A stretch of DNA of 64,000 bases from an uncultured Collinsella sp. (lineage in GTDB: Bacteria > Actinomycetota > Coriobacteriia > Coriobacteriales > Coriobacteriaceae), in assembly GCA_959602645.1 (NCBI GenBank), contig CAUGTZ010000008.1, forward strand, positions 1 through 64,000. The letters are read 5' to 3'. The notes under the pieces were generated by a model that was given only the letters and a program-made list of their open reading frames with translations, was not told the origin of the DNA and searched no databases. Every line of letters starts with the position of its first letter. The first letter of the stretch is position 1. This document shows, in pieces, positions 8,018 to 17,664 of this stretch. The position numbers and the translations under genes were made by a program.

Positions 8018-9787
8018 ATGGAGCAACTCATCGCCACCATCGAAAAAGGCCAGCCCTTTTTCAACGCGATCGCCCGCAACAAGTACCTCAAGGCGATTCG
8101 CGACGGCTTTATCTCCGTCATCCCCATCATCATCTTCTCGTCCATCTTCTGCCTGGTAGCCTCGGTCCCCAACATCTGGGGTTTCTACTGGCCCGATGAC
8201 ATCAACAACGCCCTGTGGAAGTGCTACAACTACTCCATGGGCATCCTGGCTATCGCCTGCGCCGCCACCACGGCCAAGCACTTCGCCGACGCCCAGAACC
8301 GCGACCTGCCCAAGAACAACCAGATCAACTTTATCTCGTGCATGTGCGCGGCCATCATCGGCTTCTTGCTCCTTTCGAGCGACACCATCGCCACGGACGC
8401 CGCCAGCGGCTTCAACACCACCTACCTTGGTTCCAAGGGCCTGCTGACCGCCTTCATCGCTGCGTTTGTGACCGGCATCATCTACAAGTTCTTTATCAAG
8501 CGCAACATCACCGTCAAGATGCCCGAGCAGGTTCCGCCTAACATCTCGCAGACCTTTAAGGACATCATCCCCTTCTCCGTCTGCATCACCGTCTTTTGGG
8601 TCTTTGACATCGTCTTCCGCGCTGCCTTTGGCTTCTGCTTTGCCCAGGGCGTCATCCAGGTGTTCCAGCCCCTGTTCACCGCTGCCGACGGCTACATCGG
8701 CCTCGCTGTGATCTACGGCGCCATGAGCCTCTTCTGGTTCGTCGGCGTCCACGGCCCCTCGATCGTCGAGCCCGCCATCGCCGCTGCTCTCGTTGCCAAC
8801 ATGACCGACAACCTGGCTGCATTCCAGGCCGGCGAGCACGCCACCGCCGTCCTGACGCAGGGCGCCCAGTACTTCGTCGTCTGCATGGGCGGTACCGGCG
8901 CCACGCTCGTCCTGGTCTTTATGTTCTGCTTCCTGGCCAAGTCCCAGGAGATGCGCGCCGTCGGTAAGGCCGCCATCGTCCCCGTGTGCTTTGCCGTCAA
9001 CGAACCGCTGCTGTTCGCCGCACCTATCGTGCTCAATCCCGTCTTCTTTGTCCCGTTTGTCTTTGCCCCAATCGCCAACATCTGGATCCTCAAGGTCTTT
9101 ATCGACTTCTTGGGCATGAACGGCTTTATGTACACCCTGCCTTGGACCGTCCCCGGCCCCATTGGCACCATCATGGGCCTGGGCTTCCAGCCGCTCGCCT
9201 TTGTGATGCTCGCCATCATCCTAGTCGTCGACTTTGCCCTGTACTACCCGTTCTTCCGTGCCTATGACGCCCAGAAGTGCGCCGAGGAGGCCGAGATCTC
9301 CCAGGAGGAGCTCGCCGCCAAGAACGCCGAGAAGGCCGCCAAGCTCAACGACGCCTTCCAGGGTAAGGCCGACGCCAAGAGTGTTGCCGCCGGCGCCGCT
9401 GCCGAGGTCGTAAAGACCGACGCCGCCCCCGCTGCTGCCGCCACCGAGGCTTCGGCCGCCAGCGACCTCAACGGCAAGCGCGTACTCGTGCTCTGCCAGG
9501 GCGGAGGCACCTCGGGCCTGCTCGCCAACGCGCTGGCCAAGGCCGCCAAGGAGCGCGGCATCGATCTTGAGACCGCTGCCGATGCCTATGGCAACCACGT
9601 GGACATGCTTCCCGACTTTGACCTGGTCGTCCTGGCTCCGCAGGCTGCCAGCTACCTGGCCGACCTGCAGAAGGACTGCGAGCGTGTGGGCAACAAGTGC
9701 GTCGCCTGCCGTGGTAAGCAGTACATCGAGCTCTCCCAGAACGGCGACAAGTCTCTCGCCTTCGTGAGCGAGCAGCTGTCGAAGTAA
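8018..9787 (+). CDS. lacE: PTS lactose-type EIICB (cassette I)
   Basis: This 589-residue membrane transporter imports and phosphorylates a beta-galactoside, most likely lactose. The N-terminal EIIC domain (about 1-430) starts MEQLIATIEKGQPFFNAI and contains KGLLTAF, VKMPEQVPPNISQTFKDIIPF, GVHGPSIVEPAIAA and FAVNEPLLFAAPIVLNP, all very close to lactococcal LacE. An Ala/Lys-rich linker (about 430-485) leads to the EIIB domain, with phospho-cysteine Cys493 in VLVLCQGGGTSGLLANAL. There is no EIIA domain, so EIIA must come in trans (6104-6442 is the candidate). TAGGAG precedes the ATG. It is followed by a stem-loop and lacG. Confidence 0.93.
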   Translation: MEQLIATIEKGQPFFNAIARNKYLKAIRDGFISVIPIIIFSSIFCLVASVPNIWGFYWPDDINNALWKCYNYSMGILAIACAATTAKHFADAQNRDLPKNNQINFISCMCAAIIGFLLLSSDTIATDAASGFNTTYLGSKGLLTAFIAAFVTGIIYKFFIKRNITVKMPEQVPPNISQTFKDIIPFSVCITVFWVFDIVFRAAFGFCFAQGVIQVFQPLFTAADGYIGLAVIYGAMSLFWFVGVHGPSIVEPAIAAALVANMTDNLAAFQAGEHATAVLTQGAQYFVVCMGGTGATLVLVFMFCFLAKSQEMRAVGKAAIVPVCFAVNEPLLFAAPIVLNPVFFVPFVFAPIANIWILKVFIDFLGMNGFMYTLPWTVPGPIGTIMGLGFQPLAFVMLAIILVVDFALYYPFFRAYDAQKCAEEAEISQEELAAKNAEKAAKLNDAFQGKADAKSVAAGAAAEVVKTDAAPAAAATEASAASDLNGKRVLVLCQGGGTSGLLANALAKAAKERGIDLETAADAYGNHVDMLPDFDLVVLAPQAASYLADLQKDCERVGNKCVACRGKQYIELSQNGDKSLAFVSEQLSK

Positions 9788-9796
9788 GTAACGCTT

Positions 9797-9830
9797 AGGG
9801 CCAGCCGACCATCCAAGGCCGGCTGGCCCT
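9797..9830 (+). other. Intercistronic stem-loop, cassette I
   Basis: An 11-bp perfect stem (9797-9807/9820-9830) lies between lacE and lacG without a T-run after it. It may limit or stabilise parts of the mRNA. The other two cassettes also have a GC-rich stem at the same place. Confidence 0.6.
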
Positions 9831-9857
9831 TCGATTTAGACGATTGGATATTTCATC

Positions 9858-11297
9858 ATGTCCGTTAACCCTGCTAGCGTCACCAACCCGCCCGCGCAGT
9901 TTCCCGAGGACTTTGTCTTTGGCGGCGCCACTGCTGCCTACCAGGTAGAGGGCGAGACCCGCACTCACGGTAAGGGCAAGGTCGCCTGGGACGACTTCTT
10001 GGAGGCCCAGGGCCGCTTCTCTCCCGATCCCGCCTCCGACTTCTACAACCAGTATCCGGTGGACCTGGAGCTGTGCGAGGAGTTTGGCATCAACGGTATT
10101 CGCCTCTCCATCGCCTGGAGCCGCATCTTCCCCGAGGGCACCGGCAAGGTGAACCCCGAGGGCGTGCAGTTCTACCACGACCTCTTTGCCGAGTGCCACA
10201 AGCACCACGTTGAGCCGTTTGTCACGCTGCATCACTTCGACACGCCGCTGCCCCTCTTTGAGAAGGGCGACTTCCTCAACCGCGAGACCATCGACGCCTT
10301 TGTGGACTTTGCCACCTTCTGCTTTAAGGAGTACGCCGACCAGGTGACCTATTGGTTCACCTTTAACGAGATCTGGGCCGACGCCTCCAACACCTACATC
10401 GAGGGCACCTTCCCCGGCGGCGTCAAGGCGCATCTGGCCGAGGCCTTCCAGTGCGAGCACAACATGATGCTCGCCCACGCCAAGGCAGTACTAGCCTTCC
10501 ACAACGGCGGTTTTAAGGGCAAGATCGGCGTCATCCAGTCGCTGGAGTTTAAGTACCCGCTCAACGAGAACGACCCCGCCGACATCAAGGCCGCCAACAA
10601 CGAGCACGTGCTGCAAAACCAGTTCCTGCTCGACGCCACCTTCCGCGGCGACTATGCCCCCGACACCCTCGAGTGCGCCAACCGCCTGGCTGCCGTCTCG
10701 GGCGGCACCATCGAGATCCTGGACGAGGACCTCGAGATTATGCGCGAGGCGGCGCTCTACAACGACTACCTGGGCGTTAACAACTACCAGTGCCGCTTCC
10801 TCAAGGCTTACGATGGCGAGAACGACCTGCACCACAACGGTACGGGCGAGAAGGGCACCGGCCGCTGGCGCGTCAAGGGCATTGGCGAGCATGTGAACAA
10901 GCCCGGCATCCCCACCACCGACTGGGACTGGATCATCTATCCCGAGGGTCTGTTCGATCTGCTCGTCTACATTAAGCAGCGCTACCCCAACTACAAGCAG
11001 ATTTTCATTACCGAAAACGGCATGGGCTACAAGGACCCCTACAAGGACGGCTTTGTGGACGACCAGCCGCGCATCGACTACATCGAGCAGCACCTGCGTT
11101 GGCTGCTCAAGGCCATGGAGGTGGGCGTCAACGTGGGCGGCTACTTCCTGTGGAGCCTGCAGGATCAGTTCTCCTGGACCAACGGCTACAACAAGCGCTA
11201 CGGCTTCTTCTACGTAGACTTTGAGACCCAAAAGCGCACGCCCAAGGCGAGCGCCTACTGGTACAAGCACGTGGCGCAGACCCGTCGCCTGGACTAA
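9858..11297 (+). CDS. lacG: 6-phospho-beta-galactosidase, GH1 (cassette I)
   Basis: This 479-residue GH1 enzyme should hydrolyse lactose-6-phosphate or a related phospho-galactoside to galactose-6-phosphate plus the aglycone sugar. GGATAAYQVEGET begins the barrel. The acid/base Glu171 is in WFTFNEI and the nucleophile Glu386 in FITENGMGY. The phosphate-binding signature FSWTNGYNKRYGFFYVDF is intact. The Trp after the Ser (SW) is the residue that in characterised enzymes marks 6-phospho-galactosidases rather than 6-phospho-glucosidases. The ribosome-binding site is weak. It is co-transcribed with lacE upstream and ends in a strong terminator. Confidence 0.92.
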   Translation: MSVNPASVTNPPAQFPEDFVFGGATAAYQVEGETRTHGKGKVAWDDFLEAQGRFSPDPASDFYNQYPVDLELCEEFGINGIRLSIAWSRIFPEGTGKVNPEGVQFYHDLFAECHKHHVEPFVTLHHFDTPLPLFEKGDFLNRETIDAFVDFATFCFKEYADQVTYWFTFNEIWADASNTYIEGTFPGGVKAHLAEAFQCEHNMMLAHAKAVLAFHNGGFKGKIGVIQSLEFKYPLNENDPADIKAANNEHVLQNQFLLDATFRGDYAPDTLECANRLAAVSGGTIEILDEDLEIMREAALYNDYLGVNNYQCRFLKAYDGENDLHHNGTGEKGTGRWRVKGIGEHVNKPGIPTTDWDWIIYPEGLFDLLVYIKQRYPNYKQIFITENGMGYKDPYKDGFVDDQPRIDYIEQHLRWLLKAMEVGVNVGGYFLWSLQDQFSWTNGYNKRYGFFYVDFETQKRTPKASAYWYKHVAQTRRLD

Positions 11298-11342
11298 AGA
11301 CTAGCGGGGTTGCCTGCCCACATAACCTGTCCCCATTTCTCA

Positions 11343-11391
11343 GCCGGGGGCGGCACGTCACACGGCGCACCGCCTCCGGCCTTTTTGTTTT
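11343..11391 (+). terminator. Rho-independent terminator of cassette I
   Basis: An 11-bp GC stem (11343-11353/11370-11380) is followed by CTTTTTGTTTTT, about 45 bases after the lacG stop. Confidence 0.85.
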
Positions 11392-11410
11392 TGGGCTGGT
11401 CGGGAGCCGT

Positions 11411-11556
11411 TTGTCTCGATCTGTAACATCTAGCCGAGTTTTTTGGTCCTAGCTGTTACAGATTGAGACGAACAGGATTGCTCTTTCCGAAGAATCTAAA
11501 TCTGTAACACGTAGCCCGCTTTTGACCGTCTACCTGTTACAAATCGAGACAAACGG
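11411..11556. repeat. Tandem pair of 60-bp palindromic repeats, pair 1
   Basis: Two imperfect palindromes (11411-11472 and 11495-11556) have arms of the type GTCTCGATCTGTAACA and TGTTACAGATTGAGAC. The first has an inner CTAGCCGAG/GGTCCTAG part, the second a CGTAGCCCG/GACCGTCTAC part. They lie between the convergent ends of cassette I and the cassette II regulator. Equivalent pairs lie at 16419-16563 and 21233-21375. Confidence 0.8.
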
Positions 11557-11564
11557 AGTAGGAC

Positions 11565-12593
11565 CTAACCCCGTATGTCCCTAACAGTCGAGCGTTCGAC
11601 CAGCGTACTCGGCACATGAATCGCCTCGATAGACGAGCTCTCTCCAATCGCCGCCTCAAACGCAAGCTTACCGACACCGCGCAAATCAAATCGCAGCGTC
11701 GTCAGTCGATTGTGAGGAACAAGCCCCTCGAGTGCGTCGTCGATACCAACCACGCTCACGTCGTCGGGCACGGACAGGCCCGCGTTCTCGAGCGCGGCGA
11801 TAACGCCCAGCGCCATCTGGTCATTTGCCGCAAGCACGGCAGTCGGCGCCTGCGACCCGCCGGCAAGCACCTCGGCCGCAATCCGCTCGCCCATGGCGTA
11901 CCCACTGTCCGCACTCCAATCGCCACGCAGCATCGGAGCGGCATCGACATGAGCACGACCCAGCGTATCGCGCCAACCGGCCTCACGAAAACGCGAGGAA
12001 ATCGAGTTTTCCGGACCCGCCACAAACCGCATATTCGAGTGACCATGTTCCAGCAGATAATTGGTCAACAGCTCGCACGAACCATACTGGTCGGAGTCGA
12101 TCGTCGTGCAGCGCGGATGCGCATACATGGACAGGATGACCGTTCGCACTCCCGGCTGGGGAACAAACTCCTCAAAATCGGGAGCCATGCGGTTCATGTT
12201 GAGAATCATGCCGTCGACGGGTCGCTCGACCATGCGGCGCGAGGCATCGGCAAGTGCATAGGGCTTGTCGCCGCCCATCTCGATCATAGTGACGGCAAAA
12301 TCGTGCTCGCGCGCCGCTTGCATGATACCCTCGAGCGTCGCCAGGTTACCGACACGTGTGATGTTGTACATGCACAGGCCAATAGAACGATACGACCCGC
12401 CGCGCAACGCCGCTCCAGCAAAATTGGGACGAAAGCCCAGCTCTTCCATGGCGGCCAGCACACGCTTGCGCGTCTTTTCCGTCACGTTGGGCATACCGTT
12501 GACCACGCGAGACACAGTCTGGCGGCTCACGCCAGCGAGCGCCGCAACCTCTGCCGCGCTCGCCGAACGACCATTCCTTGTCTGCTGATCCAT
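11565..12593 (-). CDS. LacI-family transcriptional regulator (cassette II)
   Basis: This is a LacI/GalR repressor of about 342 residues. The helix-turn-helix is AAEVAALAGVSRQTVSRVV, followed by LGFRPNFAGAALRGG, and the effector domain carries VLAANDQMALGVIAAL and VVGIDDA. The recognition-helix pair is Arg-Gln where cassette I has Glu-Gln. The start is uncertain: the ATG at 12593 has an AGG run too close, a GTG at 12602 is possible, and a longer start at 12650 lacks a ribosome-binding site and abuts an operator-like site. It is divergent from the cassette II lacG-lacE pair, which it probably controls through the sites at 12653-12824. Confidence 0.9.
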   Translation of the reverse strand: MDQQTRNGRSASAAEVAALAGVSRQTVSRVVNGMPNVTEKTRKRVLAAMEELGFRPNFAGAALRGGSYRSIGLCMYNITRVGNLATLEGIMQAAREHDFAVTMIEMGGDKPYALADASRRMVERPVDGMILNMNRMAPDFEEFVPQPGVRTVILSMYAHPRCTTIDSDQYGSCELLTNYLLEHGHSNMRFVAGPENSISSRFREAGWRDTLGRAHVDAAPMLRGDWSADSGYAMGERIAAEVLAGGSQAPTAVLAANDQMALGVIAALENAGLSVPDDVSVVGIDDALEGLVPHNRLTTLRFDLRGVGKLAFEAAIGESSSIEAIHVPSTLVERSTVRDIRG

Positions 12594-12652
12594 GCCTTCC
12601 ACGCTAACCTGCTTCCCAACTATTCCCCGCGCCCATGGCGCATCGTACATAC

Positions 12653-12824
12653 ATTGATAACGTGCTCATGATACCCGAGCCATATACCACAACATGAAAA
12701 CTTCTGTCAATCAAAACCGCTTACCGAACAAATACAACCGTTCGCGGCTGTTTGAAGTTGTTTTGTTTCTATACATCCCAGCCGGATGTTAACGTGCTCA
12801 TTGTCAAATGTTCACGTGCTCATT
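12653..12824. promoter_or_regulatory. Cassette II operator cluster
   Basis: Two strong sites, GATGTTAACGTGCTCATT (12785-12802) and AATGTTCACGTGCTCATT (12807-12824), are spaced 22 bp apart, about two helical turns. A weaker one, ATTGATAACGTGCTCATG, is at 12653-12670. All have GCT before the CAT half, unlike cassettes I and III. ACCGTTCGCGG (12737-12747) matches the lac promoter motif. The rest of the divergent gap shows no gene. Confidence 0.65.
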
Positions 12825-12943
12825 TTGGTTCTAATCATTTTAAGATAGTGTTTACCGGGCTTTTTCACCGCTGAACGCTAACCAGGGAGCCTCCTGAGCG
12901 CAAACGCACAATATCGAACAGCGAGACGAGAGGGTGTATGCAT

Positions 12944-14386
12944 ATGTCTTTGCTAAACCGCGTACAGCAGCTGCCGAAGGGCTTTGTTTGGGGCGCCGCA
13001 ACCGCCGCGTACCAAACGGAAGGTTCCACGAAGGTGGCAGGCAAGGGTAAGACCATGTGGGACGATTACCTTGTCGCCCAGGGTCGCTTTTTGCCCGACC
13101 CGGCCAGTGATTTCTACAACCGCTACGAGGAGGATATCCGCCTTTCTGCCGAGCATGGACTCAACGCCATTCGTGTGTCCATCGCCTGGACCCGCATCTT
13201 CCCCAACGGCGACGATGCCGAACCCCTCGCCGAGGGCGTTAAGCACTACCACGAGCTGTTCGCCTGCTGCAAAAAGTATGGCGTCGAGCCCTATGTGTCC
13301 CTGCATCACTTTGACTCCCCCGCCGCCCTGTTCAACCAGGGCGACTGGCTCAACCGCAAGACCGTCGACGCCTATGTGCGCTATGCCGAGTTCTGCTTCC
13401 GCGAGTTCCGCGAGGTCAAGAATTGGTTCACCATCAACGAGCTCATCAGCCTCTCGCACTCCCAATACATCCAAGGCAACTTCCCGCCCAACCATCACTT
13501 TGATGTGACGAGCGGCATCCAGAGCCAGCACAACGAGCTCGTTGCCCACGCCCGCGCCGTCAACCTGTATAAGGATCTTGACGAGACCGAGCACCTGGGC
13601 GGACGCATTGGCATGGTCAACGTCCTGACGCCGGCATATCCTGCCACCGACTCGCCCGCCGACCAGCACGCCGCCGACCTGTACAACGCCTTCTACACCG
13701 ACTTCATCATGGACGGCGCCTTCCTGGGTCACTACTCCGCGCGCACCCTCTCACTCATCAACGAGATTCTGCGTGCCAACAACGCCACACTTACGGTTGA
13801 GGACAGCGACATGGAGGAGCTCGCCAAGGCGGCGCCCCGCAACGATATGTTCGGCCTCAACTACTATCAGTCGGCGTTTATCGCCGCCTACGATGGCGAG
13901 TCAACCAACAGCTTTAACGGCACCGGAGACAAGGGCACCTCGTGCTTTAAGTTTAAGGGCGTCGGGCAGCAGGTCGATATGCCGGGTATCCCCACCACCG
14001 ACTGGGATTGGCTCATCTACCCGCAAGGCCTCTACGACACGCTCAAGCACATCAGCGCCACCTATCCCAACCTCCCCGTCATCTATATCACCGAAAACGG
14101 CCTGGGCCACAAGGACCCCGAGCCCGACGCAAACGGCATCGTCGCCGATCCCGAGCGCATCGACTTTGTCGACCAGCACATGGAGAAGGTGCTCCAGGCG
14201 CGAGCCGAGGGCGTCGACGTCCAGGGCTACTTTATCTGGAGCCTGCAGGACCAGTTCTCGTGGGCCAATGGCTATAACAAGCGCTACGGCCTGTTCTACA
14301 TCGACTTCGACACGCAAAAACGCTACATCAAGCAGTCGGCACTCTGGTACAAGGAGCTCGCCGACACTATGGCGGACGCGCAGTAG
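12944..14386 (+). CDS. lacG: 6-phospho-beta-galactosidase, GH1 (cassette II)
   Basis: This 480-residue GH1 enzyme is a paralogue of the cassette I and III enzymes. It has WGAATAAYQTEGST at the N-terminus, acid/base Glu166 in WFTINELIS (Ile in place of the usual Phe), nucleophile Glu384 in ITENGLGH and the phosphate-binding motif FSWANGYNKRYGLFYIDF, whose Trp argues for galactoside specificity. The ATG at 12944 has AGGG nine bases upstream; the ATG at 12938 is in frame but too close to it. Here lacG precedes the transporter gene, the reverse of cassettes I and III. A different substrate from cassette I is likely but cannot be read from sequence. Confidence 0.9.
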   Translation: MSLLNRVQQLPKGFVWGAATAAYQTEGSTKVAGKGKTMWDDYLVAQGRFLPDPASDFYNRYEEDIRLSAEHGLNAIRVSIAWTRIFPNGDDAEPLAEGVKHYHELFACCKKYGVEPYVSLHHFDSPAALFNQGDWLNRKTVDAYVRYAEFCFREFREVKNWFTINELISLSHSQYIQGNFPPNHHFDVTSGIQSQHNELVAHARAVNLYKDLDETEHLGGRIGMVNVLTPAYPATDSPADQHAADLYNAFYTDFIMDGAFLGHYSARTLSLINEILRANNATLTVEDSDMEELAKAAPRNDMFGLNYYQSAFIAAYDGESTNSFNGTGDKGTSCFKFKGVGQQVDMPGIPTTDWDWLIYPQGLYDTLKHISATYPNLPVIYITENGLGHKDPEPDANGIVADPERIDFVDQHMEKVLQARAEGVDVQGYFIWSLQDQFSWANGYNKRYGLFYIDFDTQKRYIKQSALWYKELADTMADAQ

Positions 14387-14412
14387 CGCATCGCCTCGCT
14401 TTCCCCCGAGAA

Positions 14413-14449
14413 GGGAGCGGCCCTATGCGATACAAACCCAGCCGCTCCC
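14413..14449 (+). other. Intercistronic stem-loop, cassette II
   Basis: GGGAGCGGC (14413-14421) pairs with GCCGCTCCC (14441-14449) in the 176-base gap between lacG and the EIICB gene. No T-run follows. Confidence 0.55.
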
Positions 14450-14562
14450 CTCTCTCCCCCTGGGACCGGCCCCGCCTGCACCCGGGCTTTTAGCAAGCGG
14501 GAGACCATATAGGTTTTCAACGTCCATGCCATTAAGATTTCATGCAAAGAGGAGCGTGAACT

Positions 14563-16323
14563 ATGGAATCGATCGTTAAGTTCTTGGAGAAAGGTCAGCC
14601 GTACTTCGACAAGGTCTCTAAGAACATCTACCTTCAGGCCATTAAAGACGGCTTTTTGGCAGCAATGCCCATTATCCTGTCTTCTTCTGTCTTCCTGCTT
14701 ATTTCGACCCTGCCGGGCGTTGTCGCCACGGTCGGCGGCTTTACGCTGCCCGACTGGTGGAACGTCGACGTCGTGAACTTCTGCAACAAGGTTTACAACT
14801 TCACGATGGGCGTCGTGGGCATCATGGTCGCCGGCACCACCGCAAGCGCGCTGACCGGCTCCAAGAACCGCCGCATGCCTGCCGGCAAGGCCATCAACGC
14901 CACGAGCACCATGGTCGCCGCCATGTGCGCTATGCTCATCTTGGCCGTTACCCAGACGAGTGCCAAGATCGACGGCGCCGATGTCTCGGTGTTCTTTACC
15001 GACAACATGGGCACCAAGGGCCTGCTGAGCTCCTTTGTCGCCGCATTTGCCACGGTCAACATCTATGCCTTCTGCATTAAGCGAGACATCACCATCAAGC
15101 TGCCCAAAGAAGTCCCCGGCGCCATCGCCCAGAACTTCCGCGACATCTTCGCCTTCAGCTTCTCCATCCTGTTTGTCGCCGTCATCGACGTTATCTGCCG
15201 CACCTGCTTGGCCGTCCCGTTTGCCAACGTCATCTCCACGCTGGTGAGCCCGCTGTTCGCCGCTGCCGATTCCTACGCCGGCCTCGCCCTCATCTGGTTC
15301 ATGATCCCGCTGTTCTGGTTCATGGGCATCCACGGCCCCTCGGTCGTTAAGCCTGCCCTCAACGCCGCGCTGTTTGGCAACATCACCACCAACCTCGCCA
15401 CGCTGCAGGCCGGCGGTCACCCCGCCCTCGCCCTGACCGAAAACTTCGGTAACTACATCGGCGAACTCGGCGGCACCGGCGCCACGTTCATTGTCCCGAT
15501 CATCTTCCTGCTCTTTATGCGCTCCAAGCAGCTCAAGGCCGTCGGCAAAGCCTCTGTCGTGCCCGTGATGTTCGCCGTCAACGAGCCGCTGCTGTTCGCC
15601 GCGCCCATCATCCTCAACCCGTACTTCCTGATCCCGTTCCTGTTTGCCCCCGTGGCCAACGTCCTCATTGGTAAGTTCTTCATCGACTTTTTGGGCATGA
15701 ACGGCTTTATCTATGCCATGCCGTGGGCACTCCCCGGACCGATCGGCACCTTCATCGACACCAACTTCCAGCCGATCTCTCTGGTCCTGGTTGTCGTCCT
15801 GCTGGTCGTTGACTTCTTGATCTACTACCCGTTCTGCAAGGCCTACGACAACGTCCTGTGCAAGCAGGAGGCCGAGACCCTGGCCGAAGAAGAGGCCGAG
15901 GAGACCAAGGCCGTCAAGACCGCTGCCGCCCCCGCCGTTGAGGCTCCTGTTGTCGAGACCGCTTCTGCCACTGAGGCCTCCGCAGCTCCGTCCGCCCTTA
16001 AGGGCAAGGATCTGAGGGTTCTGGTTCTGTGCGCTGGCGCCGGCACCTCTGCACTGCTCGCCAACGCGCTTAAGGAAGGCGCCGACGAGCTGGGCATCGA
16101 CATTACCGCCAACGCCGGTGCCTACGGCAGCCACTACGCCATCATGGACCAGTACAACGTCATCGTCCTGGCTCCGCAGGTTCGCACCTATTACAACGAG
16201 ATGAAGGCCGACACCGACCGCCTGGGCATCACGCTGCTGTCGCCCAAGGGCAAACAGTACATCGACCTCACTAAGGATCCCAAGGGTGCCGTCGCCTGGA
16301 TCGAGGAAAACCTCGAGGCATAA
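14563..16323 (+). CDS. PTS lactose-family EIICB (cassette II)
   Basis: This 586-residue LacE-family transporter has an EIIC domain with IVKFLEKGQPYFDKVSKNIY at the start, IKLPKEVPGAIAQNFRDI, GIHGPSVVKPALNAALFG and FAVNEPLLFAAPIILNP. An Ala/Glu-rich linker (about 435-480) leads to an EIIB domain with phospho-cysteine Cys490 in VLVLCAGAGTSALLANAL. It lacks EIIA. GAGGAG precedes the ATG. It is more similar to the cassette III transporter (shared KEVPGAIAQNFRDI) than to cassette I, suggesting that II and III share a later duplication. Paired with a GH1 enzyme of galactosidase type; the imported sugar is not determined. Confidence 0.92.
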   Translation: MESIVKFLEKGQPYFDKVSKNIYLQAIKDGFLAAMPIILSSSVFLLISTLPGVVATVGGFTLPDWWNVDVVNFCNKVYNFTMGVVGIMVAGTTASALTGSKNRRMPAGKAINATSTMVAAMCAMLILAVTQTSAKIDGADVSVFFTDNMGTKGLLSSFVAAFATVNIYAFCIKRDITIKLPKEVPGAIAQNFRDIFAFSFSILFVAVIDVICRTCLAVPFANVISTLVSPLFAAADSYAGLALIWFMIPLFWFMGIHGPSVVKPALNAALFGNITTNLATLQAGGHPALALTENFGNYIGELGGTGATFIVPIIFLLFMRSKQLKAVGKASVVPVMFAVNEPLLFAAPIILNPYFLIPFLFAPVANVLIGKFFIDFLGMNGFIYAMPWALPGPIGTFIDTNFQPISLVLVVVLLVVDFLIYYPFCKAYDNVLCKQEAETLAEEEAEETKAVKTAAAPAVEAPVVETASATEASAAPSALKGKDLRVLVLCAGAGTSALLANALKEGADELGIDITANAGAYGSHYAIMDQYNVIVLAPQVRTYYNEMKADTDRLGITLLSPKGKQYIDLTKDPKGAVAWIEENLEA

Positions 16324-16355
16324 GACGCTGACACCACCTGCCGCTTGCAGACAAT

Positions 16356-16397
16356 AAATGGCCCGTGCATCGATGTGTGATGCGCGGGCCATTTTGT
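16356..16397 (+). terminator. Rho-independent terminator of cassette II
   Basis: A 15-base stem (16357-16371/16379-16393, one mismatch) merges into ATTTTGTTT shortly after the EIICB stop codon. Confidence 0.85.
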
Positions 16398-16418
16398 TTA
16401 GACCGCACCCGTCCTCCT

Positions 16419-16563
16419 GTTCATCTCAATCTGTAACATCTAGCCGAGTTTTTCGGTCCTAGCTGTTACAGATCGAGATGAACGCACAGGCCAAGCCGAA
16501 AATCTCAATCTGTAACATGTAGACCACTTTTGACCGTCTAGTTGTTACAGATCGAGACAAACG
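16419..16563. repeat. Tandem pair of 60-bp palindromic repeats, pair 2
   Basis: Two units (16419-16483 and 16501-16563) repeat the a-type and b-type inner sequences seen in pair 1, with arms CTCAATCTGTAACA and TGTTACAGATCGAGA. They again separate the end of a cassette from the convergent end of the next LacI gene. Confidence 0.8.
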
Positions 16564-16580
16564 GAATAGGCCGAGCACGT

Positions 16581-17582
16581 CTACGCCCGCAAGTCCTTTA
16601 CGCTGGAACGCTCGACCAACACGCCCGAGACGAGCGTACGGCTTCTGGAGCTCGGAGCTTCCAGACCCGCGACGACCTCGTTGAGCGCACGGACGCCCAG
16701 CTCGCGGTGGCGAAACTTCACCGACGTCAGAATCGAGTTGGGAATCGTCTTATAGAGCTCATCGTCGAAGCCGATCACGGACACATCATTGGGCACACTG
16801 AGCCCTTTGTCACGTAGAGCCATCATCACGCCGTTTGCCATGCAGTCGTTAGCAGCGAGGACCGCCGTGCAATCGGGCTTATCGGCAAGCACAAGGCCCG
16901 CGGCATAGCCACTATCCGCATTCCAATCGCCTTGCAGAGGCTCGGGCGGCTCAATGCCACGCGCCTCGAGTGCCGCACGCCAACCTTTCATACGGCACTG
17001 GCTCGACAACGACTCTTTCTTACCAGAGACGAAGTACACGTTTTTATGCCCGTGGTTCAAGAAGTACTCGCACGCCATGCGCGCGCCGCCCTCTTGGTCG
17101 TCACTGACGGTGGAGCAGGTAGGATGTTCCATCGGTGTGATAATCACCGTCTTGAGGTCTTTCGGTGCCTCAAAAGTATCAAAGTCATCGACCATCTGAC
17201 GCAGGTTGAAGATCATGCCATCAACAGGCAGCTGCGACATCCTACGCGCCGCTTCGGCAAGGGTCATCTTCTCCCCCGCCCGCTTTTTGATCATCGTGAG
17301 CGCAAAGCCGCGTTCTTCGGCGGCATCTGCGATACCGTCAATCATGTCCACGGCACCGCCCGACAAGTGGAACAGCACCACGCCAATGCACCCGTAACGG
17401 CCCAACTTGAGCGAACGCGCGGCAAAGTTGGTTCGAAACCCGAGCGCCTCCATTGCGGAATGAACCTTATCGCGTGTCGACTCTCGCACGCTATCGGGCT
17501 CGTTGATCACACGCGAAACCGTCTTGAGAGAAACACCCGCAGCAATCGCCACATCGTTCATTGAGACATTTTTCTTGTCCAT
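16581..17582 (-). CDS. LacI-family transcriptional regulator (cassette III)
   Basis: This LacI/GalR repressor has about 333 residues. The helix-turn-helix is MNDVAIAAGVSLKTVSRVI, with the recognition pair Leu-Lys, followed by LGFRTNFAARSLKLG and an effector domain containing VLAANDCMANGVMMAL and VIGFDDE. The ATG at 17582 is used here; a GTG nine bases further upstream has a better-placed GGAG and could be the true start. The gene is divergent from the cassette III transporter. The palindromic site AATGACAACGTTGTCATT in the gap is its likely operator. Confidence 0.9.
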   Translation of the reverse strand: MDKKNVSMNDVAIAAGVSLKTVSRVINEPDSVRESTRDKVHSAMEALGFRTNFAARSLKLGRYGCIGVVLFHLSGGAVDMIDGIADAAEERGFALTMIKKRAGEKMTLAEAARRMSQLPVDGMIFNLRQMVDDFDTFEAPKDLKTVIITPMEHPTCSTVSDDQEGGARMACEYFLNHGHKNVYFVSGKKESLSSQCRMKGWRAALEARGIEPPEPLQGDWNADSGYAAGLVLADKPDCTAVLAANDCMANGVMMALRDKGLSVPNDVSVIGFDDELYKTIPNSILTSVKFRHRELGVRALNEVVAGLEAPSSRSRTLVSGVLVERSSVKDLRA

Positions 17583-17664
17583 CGTTGCCACTACTTCTCC
17601 AGTCGGTTTTGCATCGCTTGCTTTTTGCGTTCTAGCATACACTACCTGCCCGACTGACAAATCA

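Noticed and set aside
14323..16392. Very long minus-strand open frame opposite the cassette II permease
   Set aside because: It is the antisense of a clear EIICB gene, is His/Gly/Asp-rich in a repetitive way, and has no family motifs. The same applies to 17777-19771 and 7949-8839.
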